A stretch of 10,874 nt of DNA from Halocafeteria seosinensis (lineage: Eukaryota > Sar > Bigyra > Bicosoecida), in NCBI GenBank assembly GCA_001687465.1, contig LVLI01001937.1, positions 1 to 10,874 of the forward strand, given 5' to 3'. The stretch's first letter is position 1. Each line of letters begins with the position of its first letter. The notes under the pieces were generated by a model, which saw only the letters and a list, made by a program, of their open reading frames with translations, was not told the DNA's origin and ran no database searches. Position numbers and translations under genes: made by a program. Of this stretch, positions 1-7,205 are shown one piece after another.

Positions 1-275
1 GAAAAAAATTGAAAGCACTTGGCGCTAACCTGCAGAGGTCCGTCCTAGTTGACGATTCTCCGCACTCAGTAGCCTCCCAACCGGATAATGGACTTTTGTG
101 TTTACCTTTCTACGGAAGTCAGTGGGACAAAGAGCTACCGCGCCTCCAATGTTTTCTGATGGAGATCGACAGTACAAGTGATGATCTCCGACCGTATCTG
201 CAGAAATGGGAAGCTGCGGAGGTGCTTCAAAAAGAGCGATCAGAGTCAAGCACTTGCCGCAGGGCGACAACGTAA
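1..275 (+). CDS. FCP1/NIF-type (HAD-like) CTD phosphatase, C-terminal part, 5' end outside window
   Basis: The frame is open from the window edge (codons in phase with position 3) to a TAA at 273-275, so this is a 3' fragment of a longer gene. Counting from the codon at 9, residues 13-18 read LVDDSP, the late conserved Asp-Asp motif of the FCP1/SCP/NIF phosphatase domain whose acidic residues help bind Mg2+. It is followed by the PDNG turn (residues 25-28), the WDKEL helix (39-43) and DDLRP (58-62), the usual end of this domain. Enzymes of this family dephosphorylate serine in proteins such as the RNA polymerase II C-terminal repeat. The nucleophilic DxDGT motif would lie upstream and cannot be seen, so activity and exact substrate are not shown. 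About 20 charged residues follow the domain. All six Gln codons are CAA or CAG. A kinase remnant starts about 60 bp downstream on the same strand; I see no functional link. Confidence 0.8.
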   Translation, partial: KKLKALGANLQRSVLVDDSPHSVASQPDNGLLCLPFYGSQWDKELPRLQCFLMEIDSTSDDLRPYLQKWEAAEVLQKERSESSTCRRATT

Positions 276-338
276 TTTCGATAGATCGTCTAACCTGATG
301 CCGTTGGTTACTAGCCCCTGGTAGGCTCTCTTCAGGCC

Positions 339-760
339 ATGAGCAATAGCATTGAAGATTCGCATTTATTTCTCCGTTTTCTGGGTTCCCGAGAAGCAAC
401 TGAACAGGAAGATAATACGTCTGAATTGGCTTATACGATCGTTACGACGGATTGTCAATCAGGCCAACGTGGACTAATCGACTGAACAGGACGTCGAAAA
501 CGATGTGCCGATGCCCGACGATGTCAAGTAGAATTGAAGTGCCCAAACTGGTTTACTTTAACGACTTAACTGAGCGAATGCTTAGGGTACACTCTGACGA
601 TCAAATCAGTATGGAGCAGGTTTACGCTCATCCTTGGTTTTTCAGGTGGTGGCTCTCCTTCTGAAGACAGCCACGAATCTTCGGCGCTGAACAGTAAACT
701 TACTGCAGGTCCTGTGACAACTCTAGACTGTTGATGGGCTACATGCGAATTCCGCATCAG
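339..760 (+). pseudogene. Ser/Thr protein kinase remnant, copy A (no N-lobe, no catalytic core)
   Basis: Two frames carry recognisable protein. From ATG 339 to TGA 485 there are 48 codons with FLRFLGSREAT and LAYTIVTTD, which fit the alphaC-to-hinge part of a kinase when read with the fuller copy at 8054-8704. A second frame (452-664) has EVPKLVYFNDLTERML, then DDQISMEQVYAHPWF at about 596-640. That is the typical last kinase helix (subdomain XI, HPWF motif), with Gln in place of the usual conserved Arg. Between these parts only about 15-20 residues remain, where a kinase should have roughly 100-150 residues with HRD, DFG and APE motifs. A fifth T at 638-642 shifts the frame right after HPWF, and 10 bp are missing near 728. 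The Gly-rich loop and VAIK lysine are absent because the duplication edge lies here. A non-functional relict. Confidence 0.75.
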
Positions 761-805
761 CTGGTCTCACATTGCCCGCATGCCGAAACCCCATTTCCTG
801 TGAGA

Positions 806-811
806 AATAAA
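806..811 (+). promoter_or_regulatory. AATAAA poly(A)-signal-like hexamer after kinase remnant A
   Basis: AATAAA lies 46 nt after the position where the kinase reading frame of the other copy stops (CAG 758-760 here faces the TAG there). It is identical in both copies. The position suits the 3' end of the ancestral kinase transcript, but the hexamer alone is weak evidence. Confidence 0.35.
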
Positions 812-1419
812 CACAATGCTTCAGCGAGTTATCATGCAACATGTGAGGAGTTTTACGTGAAAAACTAAGTACCGCAGAATATCTCCTTTTCGATGTTGAG
901 TCAGCACACATTTTATATCTACTGTAACCTTTTGGTCACACCTCTGTAGTAAGTTTCCGAGTACGTATACCGAACTAATCGCTGAGTTGGGCACGGCAAT
1001 CTGGTGTAAATCTTTTCTCCATGGGAGGTCTCTTATTTGCGCGACTCGGGACTAACAATGAGTTAACCTCCCCTCCCGGACCTACGTGCTTGCCTTGGTT
1101 CCTGCTAGGAATCTATCGTCTGGTAACGCAAGTAACCAAATAGCTTCTACTTCGCTGCGGAGGATGAATCCCGGTAATTGGACCATACCGTATATTCGGC
1201 GCGTCCGGCAGTTTACTGCACAGATTTGAATTTGTACGTCCCGCGCGAGTCACTTCAAACGTCTGATACGTCTGCATACATTAGCACTAAAATCCCTCGA
1301 ACTAAACAGTAGTATATAGGTATGCTCCTAGAGCCTCCCTGGTCTTTATGACGGAGCCCTACTGCCGATTCGGTCACCGAGGAATCTCTGGAATCCCGCC
1401 GTCGCATGGGCTGTAGAAC
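812..1419. other. Conserved duplicated stretch with no assignable gene
   Basis: About 600 bp well conserved with 8756-9384, but no family is recognised. The HPWF-side frame can be followed in both copies for about 75 further codons (to TGA near 1003) only if TAA/TAG are read through. A second short frame (about 1180-1310, VPRESLQTSDTSAYIST in both copies) is open on the plus strand without a clear start. One T difference near 1178 and an 18-bp insertion in the other copy alter frames. Confidence 0.4.
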
Positions 1420-1995
1420 AATTGCTGGCACTGTGACTCAGCTGACGTTGCGTTGAGGCTTCCAAGCGATGCAACTCTTGGTCCACTCATGGGAAAGAGA
1501 AAACAAAGCATGCTGACCGCCAGCACCCTTAGACCTTCTCGGATCCCAAGAGAGCCTTCTGAGGTACCAGCGGTGATACGTTGACTGTATTTTAGAGCAG
1601 GCCTGTGGAGCTCCTCCACTGCCAGGATTCCTGCATGTTCTGTACTTTATTGTTGGACGAGTTGAACTATAACCAGGCATTAACAATACAGGAATTTGCA
1701 GGTACGGTTTCACGCTGATTGATTAAAGACTTGAAGTGACCTCAGGAGAGCCGGTATGAGTTGCTATGTCAACGACGTACCGTACCGCTGGTTAGCCGTC
1801 TGTCATTTACTTTTGAAGTTTGGGTTGTTGCTCCCTTACTCAAAGCGATAGATCGCAGTGATGTATGTACGGGTGCTTTCACTCGACGAATTGCAGGTGA
1901 GGTACATACAATGTAATTTCTGGTGTAGGGAGTGCAGGTTGTCCAGGACCTTAGAGCTTTCACTAGGGCTCAATGATCTCCACTTTTTTTTATGA
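1420..1995 (+). pseudogene. Unrecognised gene fragment X, copy A (probable multi-exon, decayed)
   Basis: The best reading has three segments. The first is 1432-1563, containing DATLGPLMGKRKQSML and LRPSRIPRE. The second is 1601-1701, containing PPLPGFLHVLYFIVGRVEL. The third runs from 1746 and contains VPYRWLAVCHLLLKFGLLL. Putative introns 1564-1600 and 1702-1745 begin GT, end AG, and join the three frames. Support comes from the second copy: GGA TTC faces GGC TTT, TAC faces TAT and CTC faces CTT, all synonymous in this frame, and one codon (CCA) is gained or lost in frame. In-frame TAA at 1669-1671 and TAG at 1849-1851 break the reading; TGA follows at 1993-1995. I recognise no family; the second and third segments are hydrophobic. 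The opposite strand is also open over part of this stretch but fits the substitutions less well. Confidence 0.4.
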
Positions 1996-2855
1996 GCTGT
2001 ATTCTATAGGCCACTTATGGAAGAATTTCCTTAATCCTCCGGATGCTTTCGCCCAACGCACTGGCAACCGCAAGAGAGGCAATGAGCTGGAACTGGAGCT
2101 GGAATTTTGGAAACCTGGAGCCCGGAGCCCAGACTGTTACCCAGCTACGTAATGAAGAACTCATCATTCCGGAATTGCAGCAGAAATCCGTATGTGAATC
2201 GATTATCTAAATCCGCATTCCACTTGTGTCGCAAGATCGGAAGTCTGCAGGCCACAACCACATGAGCCGGCACGTCTCATAACTCTTCTGGGAGTTATTT
2301 GCAAAACAATACCAGCGTCATAAGGATACCAGCAAAAGTGAGATCAGTGTAAGAGGTAGATAGGACAAATTCACCTGCTTATTTGGAAACAAGAGTCACG
2401 CAATTTTGTGTGGTTCTTCTGGAGTATTGGAGAAAACGAGCGGCGCGTCCTACCGCTAACGTTCTTGCCCAGATTAGGGAAAGAAAAGGTCGAGTTCTCC
2501 TTGAAAATCTCCCATTGGGTGCTTTCTCCTCTAACGACTAAGTGTGCAGGTTGTTTATTTTTGTTGCCACCAAGGCCAGCGTGCCAGAAGATTGTCTACC
2601 CGGTCGTATTTGGTAGTTTGCAGGAACCTTATCGTGTTCAATGATCTCTCAGTTATGTCCAGTAGGGCTATCCTACCATTGCCAGTTTAGCTTATGAAAC
2701 TAAATTGTGGAATTGAACGTAGTATTGCCTACAATGTAACGTCTTGTCCTGGTGTCGTCGATATTATCGACCGCACTGCATCATCGCATGGTTCGTGTTG
2801 CACAACTGCTAAAGCCTCGTATGATCAGATGACGCGGCGTAAACAATGGCATTGA
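1996..2855 (+). pseudogene. Unrecognised gene fragment Y, copy A (frameshifted)
   Basis: This matches the longer frame of the second copy (9943-10866). Pieces are readable in shifting frames: FLNPPDAFAQRTGNRKRG near 2026-2080, then a Leu/Glu run ELELELEFW; IPLVSQDRKSAGHNH near 2220; YQRHKDTSKSEIS near 2313-2350; RERKGRVLLEN near 2478; and a 53-codon ORF from ATG 2694 to TGA 2855 starting MKLNCGIERSIAYNVTSCP. A missing base near 2112 and an 8-bp indel near 2445 break the frame, and TAA 2208-2210 and 2280-2282, TAG 2366-2368 and TAG 2688-2690 interrupt it. Synonymous differences between copies (CAG/CAA, AAA/AAG, CGG/CGA, AGC/AGT, GCT/GCG) indicate former coding constraint. No family is recognised. 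Confidence 0.4.
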
Positions 2856-3093
2856 CCTACCCTATAAATCTTCCAGGAAACAAACTATCGTACCAAACAA
2901 GAGGTAACTCAGGATTATGTACGCCAGTCAAAACGCTGTCGGAGGTACGGTGAGACGGGCTGGAGACGAGTAACGTGCTTGAGCGGACAGAGATAATCGA
3001 CGAAACGTTGGGAGCCGCGCTCACAGTCTGTGCATACTGTATTAAACTTTGCTTACTGATGATATGCCCCCCGTTGTAGATAACGGTAGTTCG
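2791..3093. other. 298-bp segment present here, deleted in the second copy
   Basis: GTTCG occurs at 2791-2795 and again at 3089-3093. In the second copy the left and right flanks are joined directly (about 10754-10765). Unit B2 keeps sequence resembling the interior (for example around 5290-5360), so the long form is probably ancestral and the short form a microhomology deletion. No gene is recognised inside. Confidence 0.7.
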
Positions 3094-3543
3094 TCGAAGA
3101 CAGAGGAGAGACAGCGTGCAATGCTCCGGAGCGCAGTTCAACCTCAACCAGCTCGGCGTAGAACAACATACAAGTATCCACAGCGTATTGCCAAATGCAC
3201 AACATTTTTTTTTGGTACAACATATAAAATAGGAGTTGAATATGTTGAGCCAAAGATTAGCATTTTAAGCTCCCACTTATACGGGTAAGGAAATATTGTG
3301 CAATCCCCCAGCCGAGACCCGCAATCAGCTGAATCAAATCAGACTGCTCTGTAACGGCTTCCGGTTGTAGTAACAGCATTCTAAGTCCACGGTGTGGATG
3401 ATGCTGGCGTAACATTTAGTGTTTCCTCTAGGAGTATTGATTTTGTTGGAATGTGGTACTTAGCTAGAACGTCCTACTCATCACATTATGTTGACTCAGA
3501 TGAATTTCTGGCGCACCCACTGTGCAAACTGGCTCCCCGTGCA
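3094..3543. other. Upstream region of Myb1
   Basis: Holds the leader shared with B2 and, for its first part, with the end of the window: a GAGAGACAG stretch, TTCAACCTCAACC, a run of nine T (3205-3213), and TAAAATAGGAGTTGAATATGTTG-like sequence near 3228-3248. A plus-strand frame open from 3394 runs into the Myb coding sequence. In the aligned part of B2 this frame is interrupted by TGA at 5804-5806 and has no matching ATG, so I treat most of this stretch as 5' untranslated or promoter sequence. No TATA box or initiator is convincing. Confidence 0.4.
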
Positions 3544-4760
3544 ATGGAACGACGTAAACAAGGTTACACTGCAACAAGACAATCTAGAGGCAAATGTGAA
3601 TGGTTCTGTGCTTGTGTTAACTCTTTCCTGTTAAAAGTGCTTGAGACCTNGCAGGAAGATGAAATGCTCTTGGACGCAATCCGAGAAGAATACCGGGGCA
3701 AACTTCCACAGTCTACACAAGTCTCCTGGATTCGGATAAGAAGGCACATTCCCTGGCGAAGCTGTGTTCAAATTAGAGAAAGGTTAGTTACTCAAACTAC
3801 CAGGTAGAGTAACAGCAGTGGAGTGGCATGGGTGTCGTGGCAATGCTCAGGTACACACATGTACTCGCACCAGGAATTCGGCGAGGTAGGCTGAGCAATG
3901 AAGAGCTTCTTGAACTACTTCGGTACTGCGATAAACTTGGCAAAAAATGGGTTACAATCTCGCGGTACTTCCCGGGCAGGTAAGAGCGGTCCTCACCCGA
4001 TATAGTGTTCCTTTGTTCGCATATTAATTACTCTATGTTTTCGGGAAGCAGAACGTCGTTGGTCCTTAAGAATTCGTATCACAGTGCCTTGAGAAAATAT
4101 CGTCGAGTCACTGGTAAGGAGACACCAGAACGAACGGAGATGTTTCACTTTTTTGCGCGAGAACTACCTCTCGCTTCGAGGGAGCCGAGTCCACCAGAAC
4201 CCACCTGCAACTCAGCACAAATATGGAGCTGCCATGGTACTAGCTCTGAGAATAAAGAAGTTGATTTAGCTTTCCCATTCGTACAGGAATTGAGAGACTC
4301 TGAGCTCGCTCCCAGATTGTCACCTAGTCTCTCCTCTCTCGATGACAACGATACGTCGCTCTCAGCGCCCAGTTTCCGTTTATATGATGAATCTAGGGAT
4401 AATCTCCAACGTACAGAGAATCTCTCTCAAAACTTTAAAAGTGGACGCTCAAGCGTTGCTACAGGACCGACTGGCGCGTCCGCAGTGGCAATAGACTCCA
4501 CGGAGCCCACACTAACAGCTACTTTAGTAGAGAGCTCGTCACTGGTGCGTTCTGACTCCGCTGGCGCTATAACACTACCCACAGGTACCACTATTGGAGA
4601 AGATAACAATTCGTCTACGATAACATGTGAGGCGGAAGGACCCACTGTAAACATTGTGGAGACGAGCGCTGGAGAGTCGTTTTGTAGTTCCCTCTTTCCT
4701 GAGGACTGGGTCGAGGATAGCGGGGACGAATTGTGTGCTAAATTAGTGGCAGATGAATAA
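3544..4760 (+). CDS. Two-repeat Myb DNA-binding protein, copy 1 (Myb1; repeat 1 damaged)
   Basis: Segments 3544-3782, 3851-3979 and 4052-4760 join in frame (359 codons with TAA). The start ATG 3544 matches the ATG of copy 2. Repeat 1 keeps EDEMLLDAI, VSWIRIRRHIPWR and QIRERY; repeat 2 has KLGKKWVTISRYFPGR and, after intron 3, TSLVLKNSYHSALRK. These are Myb helix-turn-helix units, so the product is likely a nuclear DNA-binding regulator. After the repeats come MFHFFA and a long Ser/Thr- and acid-rich region ending in FPEDWVEDSGDEL, which resembles an activation domain. Oddity: relative to copy 2, 17 bp holding WTKE and the intron-1 donor are gone, so former intron 1 is read in frame; one codon there (3649-3651, TNG) contains an undetermined base. 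Stops at 3805-3807 and 3810-3812 lie inside intron 2 and do no harm if it is spliced. Could be functional with a weakened repeat 1, or a young pseudogene. Confidence 0.75.
3783..3850 (+). other. Myb1 intron 2 (68 nt)
   Basis: Donor GTTAGT, acceptor CTCAG. Removal joins AG|G and restores RERYTHVLAPGIRR, the normal link between two Myb repeats (family pattern RERW..xLDPxI). The unspliced sequence would hit TAG at 3805 and is also out of frame with repeat 2, so splicing is needed. Confidence 0.8.
3980..4051 (+). other. Myb1 intron 3 (72 nt)
   Basis: Donor GTAAGA after CCCGGGCAG, acceptor GAAGCAG. Joining AG|A gives FPGRTSLVLKNSYHSALRK, the canonical third helix of repeat 2. It splits the Arg codon exactly where copy 2 does. 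Confidence 0.85.
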
Positions 4761-5060
4761 TTCTGTCTTATTTTTGAGGTACTGGTAATTATTGTTCGAG
4801 CGAAGGCCAGTTATAACCAGCAGAGCTTTTACCCGTTGTCATCCATAACGTTTCCCATGTAGTGTTGGGAAGTGCCCTGATCTATAGTGGAGGATGATCG
4901 AACGTACACTAACTCAAACCGCTTGTTGGCTGCCAGGCTTACCAGAACCCAAGAGCCGGTCAAACCTTCATCATCTCTATCCTAAGCTCGATTCTCGGAA
5001 GTGGATGTGGACTCCACCATTTCACGTTTATTTCCCTCAAACCCTCGTTGGTGCAGCATG
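4761..5060. other. Spacer between Myb1 and unit B2
   Basis: The first 40-80 bp after the Myb1 stop weakly resemble the sequence after Myb2. No poly(A) hexamer AATAAA is close by. The 3' part overlaps a hydrophobic open frame described separately; otherwise nothing is recognised. Confidence 0.4.
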
Positions 5061-5209
5061 CGATAGTATCTCTACCATTGCAGCTGGTAGCATATTGCGG
5101 CTTCGACGGGGGTGTAATGTTTTGTGCATCATACGGTACCTTCTATCGTACCGCAGTTACACTTGCATACGTGGCGATACTGCATCTTTCATTAATGTAT
5201 ATGCAATAG
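4913..5209 (+). other. Hydrophobic open frame, possible fragment of unit Y-type gene
   Basis: About 98 codons without a stop, from just after TAA 4910-4912 to TAG 5207-5209, and without an ATG near the start. The reading contains NPRAGQTFIISILSSILGSG and SLPLQLVAYCGF and is rich in Leu, Ile, Val, Phe and Ala, so it would form one or more membrane-like segments. Around 5057-5100 it resembles the fragment-Y frame of A and A' (AILPLPV-stop-LMKLNCGF there, AIVSLPLQLVAYCGF here), with third-base changes at Ala, Ile, Cys, Gly and Phe codons. A competing ATG-started frame of 115 codons (4894-5241) overlaps it. I cannot decide which, if either, is translated; it may be a degenerate exon. Confidence 0.3.
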
Positions 5210-5896
5210 CCTTTGATTTGATTACACCCTCAATGATGTAAATGGTACTAGCTTATCGGCGGTACCTCAACACTACTGTAGCTGTACCTGAGTCAGCCAA
5301 GACGCTGGCTTCTCCGCGTGATAACGTGCTCAAATGGACGCAATTGTAATGACCCGAGAAAAACGTTTGGTGCAGTTCATATACACATGGAACATCACTG
5401 GGCTCCTAGTAAGCTGCCCTTGCAGATATCGGTTGTAATGTTGAAGGCGTCCTTAGAGGCAGCGAGAGACAGTGTGTGTACTGTAATAGACAGCACAGTT
5501 TAATTCCCACAGACAGCTCTTCAACCTCAACCGACGGCTATGTTATTTTGGAGAACAAGATATTTACGGTGCATTGCGTGAATGAACAATGTTTTCTACG
5601 CAAACAATCGAGGAAAATGTTCAGCCGCAACTCAACATTTTAAGCTCTCTCGACACGCGTAAGATAAGATCACAGCAAATGATGGTGTCAATGTAACCGC
5701 TTCCAGCCGTAGCAACACTAGCTACGTACCGTACTAGGCTACTAGTCCAGAGTCATCGACATGGGTAATGCTGGGAATGCTGTATTGTTTGTTCGTCGTG
5801 TTTTGATTGAGGTATTGGGCTACTTTAAGAGTTCTACTTATCATCTATTTGGGCTCAGGCTCTGTGCCGTACGATTGTAAACTGGCTCTAAGCGCA
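5210..5896. other. Upstream region of Myb2
   Basis: Aligns with 2880-3543 upstream of Myb1, with numerous indels. A 61-codon ATG-started frame (5318-5503) has no preserved counterpart in B1 and is probably chance. An ATG at 5761 leads into a 40-codon frame ending in TAA at 5878-5880 just before the Myb start. This could be an upstream ORF, but it is not conserved in unit B1. Confidence 0.35.
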
Positions 5897-7020
5897 ATGC
5901 AACCAGCGAAAGAAGGTTACACTACGAGAAAAAAATCGAGGGGGAAATGGACAAAGGAGGTAAGTGTCAATGGGTCAGTGTTGTTACTTCATTCCTTTAG
6001 AAGTGCCGGAGAACACTCGCAGGAAGATGAAATGCTCTTGGACGCAATCCGAGAAGAATACCGGGGCAAACTTCCACAATCTATACAAGTCTCCTGGATT
6101 CGGATAAGAAGGCGCATTCCGTGGAGAACTTGTATTCAAATTAGAGAAAGGTTCGTTACTGAACTAGAGCTTGAGAGCCAAGCGTCTCTAACTTGTGTCT
6201 CAACTGCGGGGAAAGTGTCAAAGGCTTTCGTGGCAATCCTCAGATACACACATGTGCTGGCACCTGGAATTCGGCGCGACAAACTGAGCAATGAAGAGCT
6301 CCTTCAACTACTACAGTACTGCGATAAAATTGGCAAAAAATGGGTTGCAATCTCGCGGTATTTCCCGGGCAGGTAAGAGCGACCCTCTGACTTTATCTTA
6401 CTCGTCTCTTCACGACTTAATTGATGTCTGCATGCGGGAGCAGGACTTCTTTGGTCCTTAAGAATTCGTATCACAGTGCCTTGAGAAAATTTCGCCGAGT
6501 TAGTGGTAAGGAAACTCCTGAAGCAGCGGAGATGTTTCACTTTTTTGCGAAAGACTTACCTGTGAGGAAACGAGATGGTACCTGGCATTCCAAGGCAAAG
6601 TGGAGACAGGAACATACTAATTTGAAAACCAATCAGGTCAACTTAGCTCCCCCGTTGCCGCAAAAATTAAGAGAACCTGATTACCCGACTAGCCTATCAC
6701 CTAGTCTCCCCTATCTCAATGAAAACGATGTGTCCGTATCCCTCTGCGGAAGCAACGAAACATTTTCTCCAATGCATAGTGCGGGTCCGACCTTGCCGAG
6801 TTTATATGACGAGGCTAGCGGCGATGTCCAACGTACAGAGAATTCATTTCAATTCTTTCAAATTGAAGAATCAGCCTTCGCTACAGGGGAGAGAGAAGGG
6901 TTCGCAGTGGCAGCTTCATCGGCAGAGAACACAACACTGATTCCTGACTCCGCGAACGCTGAAACAATGCGGTGGCGTTTTGAGAGAGGCACACATTCAA
7001 TACACCTCGTCATGCGATGA
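5897..7020 (+). CDS. Two-repeat Myb DNA-binding protein, copy 2 (Myb2; C-terminal frame break)
   Basis: Exons 5897-5959, 6023-6150, 6244-6372 and 6444-7020 give 298 residues. ATG 5897 is chosen because it aligns with ATG 3544 of copy 1 and starts the basic leader before KWTKEEDEMLLDAI. Repeat 1 spans about residues 17-66, with W18, W46 and Y65; repeat 2 spans about 77-122, with L78, W97 and Y116. Spacings W46-Y65, L78-W97 and W97-Y116 are all 19, typical of Myb helices, while W18-W46 has a longer first loop. Leu and Tyr replace three of the six Myb tryptophans. Likely a nuclear sequence-specific DNA-binding regulator. Downstream are MFHFFAKDLP and an acidic Ser/Thr-rich region with LYDEASGDVQRTEN, also conserved in Myb1. 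The frame ends at TGA 7018-7020, but the tail homologous to Myb1 continues in another frame to TGA 7163-7165. Synonymous differences from Myb1 dominate in the repeats, suggesting purifying selection. Confidence 0.88.
5960..6022 (+). other. Myb2 intron 1 (63 nt)
   Basis: Donor GTAAGT, acceptor ACTCGCAG, phase 0. Removal joins KWTKE to EDEMLLDAI, the conserved first Myb helix. In Myb1 the donor and WTKE are deleted. Confidence 0.9.
6151..6243 (+). other. Myb2 intron 2 (93 nt, in frame and stop-free)
   Basis: Donor GTTCGT (GTTAGT in Myb1), acceptor CTCAG. Splicing gives RERYTHVLAPGIRR at the inter-repeat linker as in Myb1. The intron is exactly 31 codons with no stop, so unspliced RNA would also be translatable and would add 31 residues between the repeats. 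Confidence 0.75.
6373..6443 (+). other. Myb2 intron 3 (71 nt)
   Basis: Donor GTAAGA, acceptor GGGAGCAG. AG|G restores FPGRTSLVLKNSYHSALRK. Same position and phase as Myb1 intron 3. Confidence 0.9.
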
Positions 7021-7165
7021 TGGGTGGTATACGCGTACAGAAGGGCCCACTAGAGACCTCTTTGAAACCGGTTCTAGCGAGTCGTTTTCTAGTTTCCTCT
7101 CTACTGAAGATTGTTTTGAGAATAGCGCGGTGGAGTTGTGCACAGGTTTGACGGCGAGTGAATGA
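7021..7165 (+). pseudogene. Frame-shifted C-terminal tail of Myb2
   Basis: In a frame different from the upstream Myb2 exon, 7037-7165 encodes TEGPTRDLFETGSS and STEDCFENSAVELC. These align with EGPTVNIVETSAGE and PEDWVEDSGDELC at the end of Myb1, and both tails end in GAA plus a stop (TGA here, TAA in Myb1). The aligned region between shared anchors is 13 nt longer in Myb2, a net +1 shift. A 64-nt intron 6977-7040 (GTTTTG...TACAG) would also restore the frame, but its donor is poor. Confidence 0.7.
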
Positions 7166-7205
7166 GTCTATTTGAGGCTCGGAAATTTTGAGCTAATTTG
7201 TGCTT

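Larger units (their letters stand above)
336..3250 (+). repeat. Segmental duplication block A (first copy)
   Basis: This stretch is repeated in the same orientation from about 8262 to the end of the window. Similarity is high and runs through both coding-like and apparently noncoding parts, with many 1-20 bp indels and one 298-bp length difference. The left edge falls near GCCAT at 336-340, inside a kinase-derived sequence. To its left this copy has a phosphatase gene, whereas the other copy has the kinase N-lobe. The right side merges into the Myb-containing block B. The start-to-start distance is about 7.9 kb at the left end and about 7.6 kb at the right end; the difference is mostly the 298-bp indel. 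Confidence 0.95.
2660..4800 (+). repeat. Myb tandem unit B1
   Basis: About 2.1 kb here is similar to 5060-7205 in the same orientation. Landmarks shared with B2 are CTACCATTG near 2675, AACGTGCT near 2971, a GAGAGACAG stretch near 3108, TTCAACCTCAACC near 3136 and CATTTTAAGCTC near 3261, followed by the whole Myb gene. Divergence from B2 is much greater than between A and A', so the B1/B2 duplication is older. Confidence 0.85.
5060..7205 (+). repeat. Myb tandem unit B2
   Basis: Second copy of the Myb unit, offset by about 2.35-2.41 kb from B1. Corresponding landmarks are CTACCATTG near 5072, AACGTGCT near 5323, GAGAGACAG near 5463, TTCAACCTCAACC near 5519 and CATTTTAAGCTC near 5636, then the Myb gene. 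Similarity fades soon after the 7165 stop. Confidence 0.85.

Noticed and set aside
25-399. 124-codon minus-strand open frame
   Set aside because: It lies antisense to the recognisable phosphatase frame and has no family motifs; a shadow frame.
1374-1619. 81-84 codon minus-strand frame conserved in both A copies (also 9337-9591)
   Set aside because: Conserved mainly because the copies are young; differences fit the plus-strand fragment-X reading better and the amino-terminal part is not shared.
3394-3543. Extended N-terminus of Myb1 from ATG 3394
   Set aside because: In the aligned Myb2 leader the frame is stopped by TGA 5804-5806 and has no matching ATG; the shared ATG 3544/5897 fits better.
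3805-3812. Premature stops making Myb1 a pseudogene in the middle
   Set aside because: They fall inside a 68-nt GT-AG intron whose removal restores the Myb inter-repeat linker.
7027-7040. 14-nt GTATAC...TACAG mini-intron repairing the Myb2 tail
   Set aside because: Too short compared with the 63-93 nt introns in the gene, and its length does not restore the frame.
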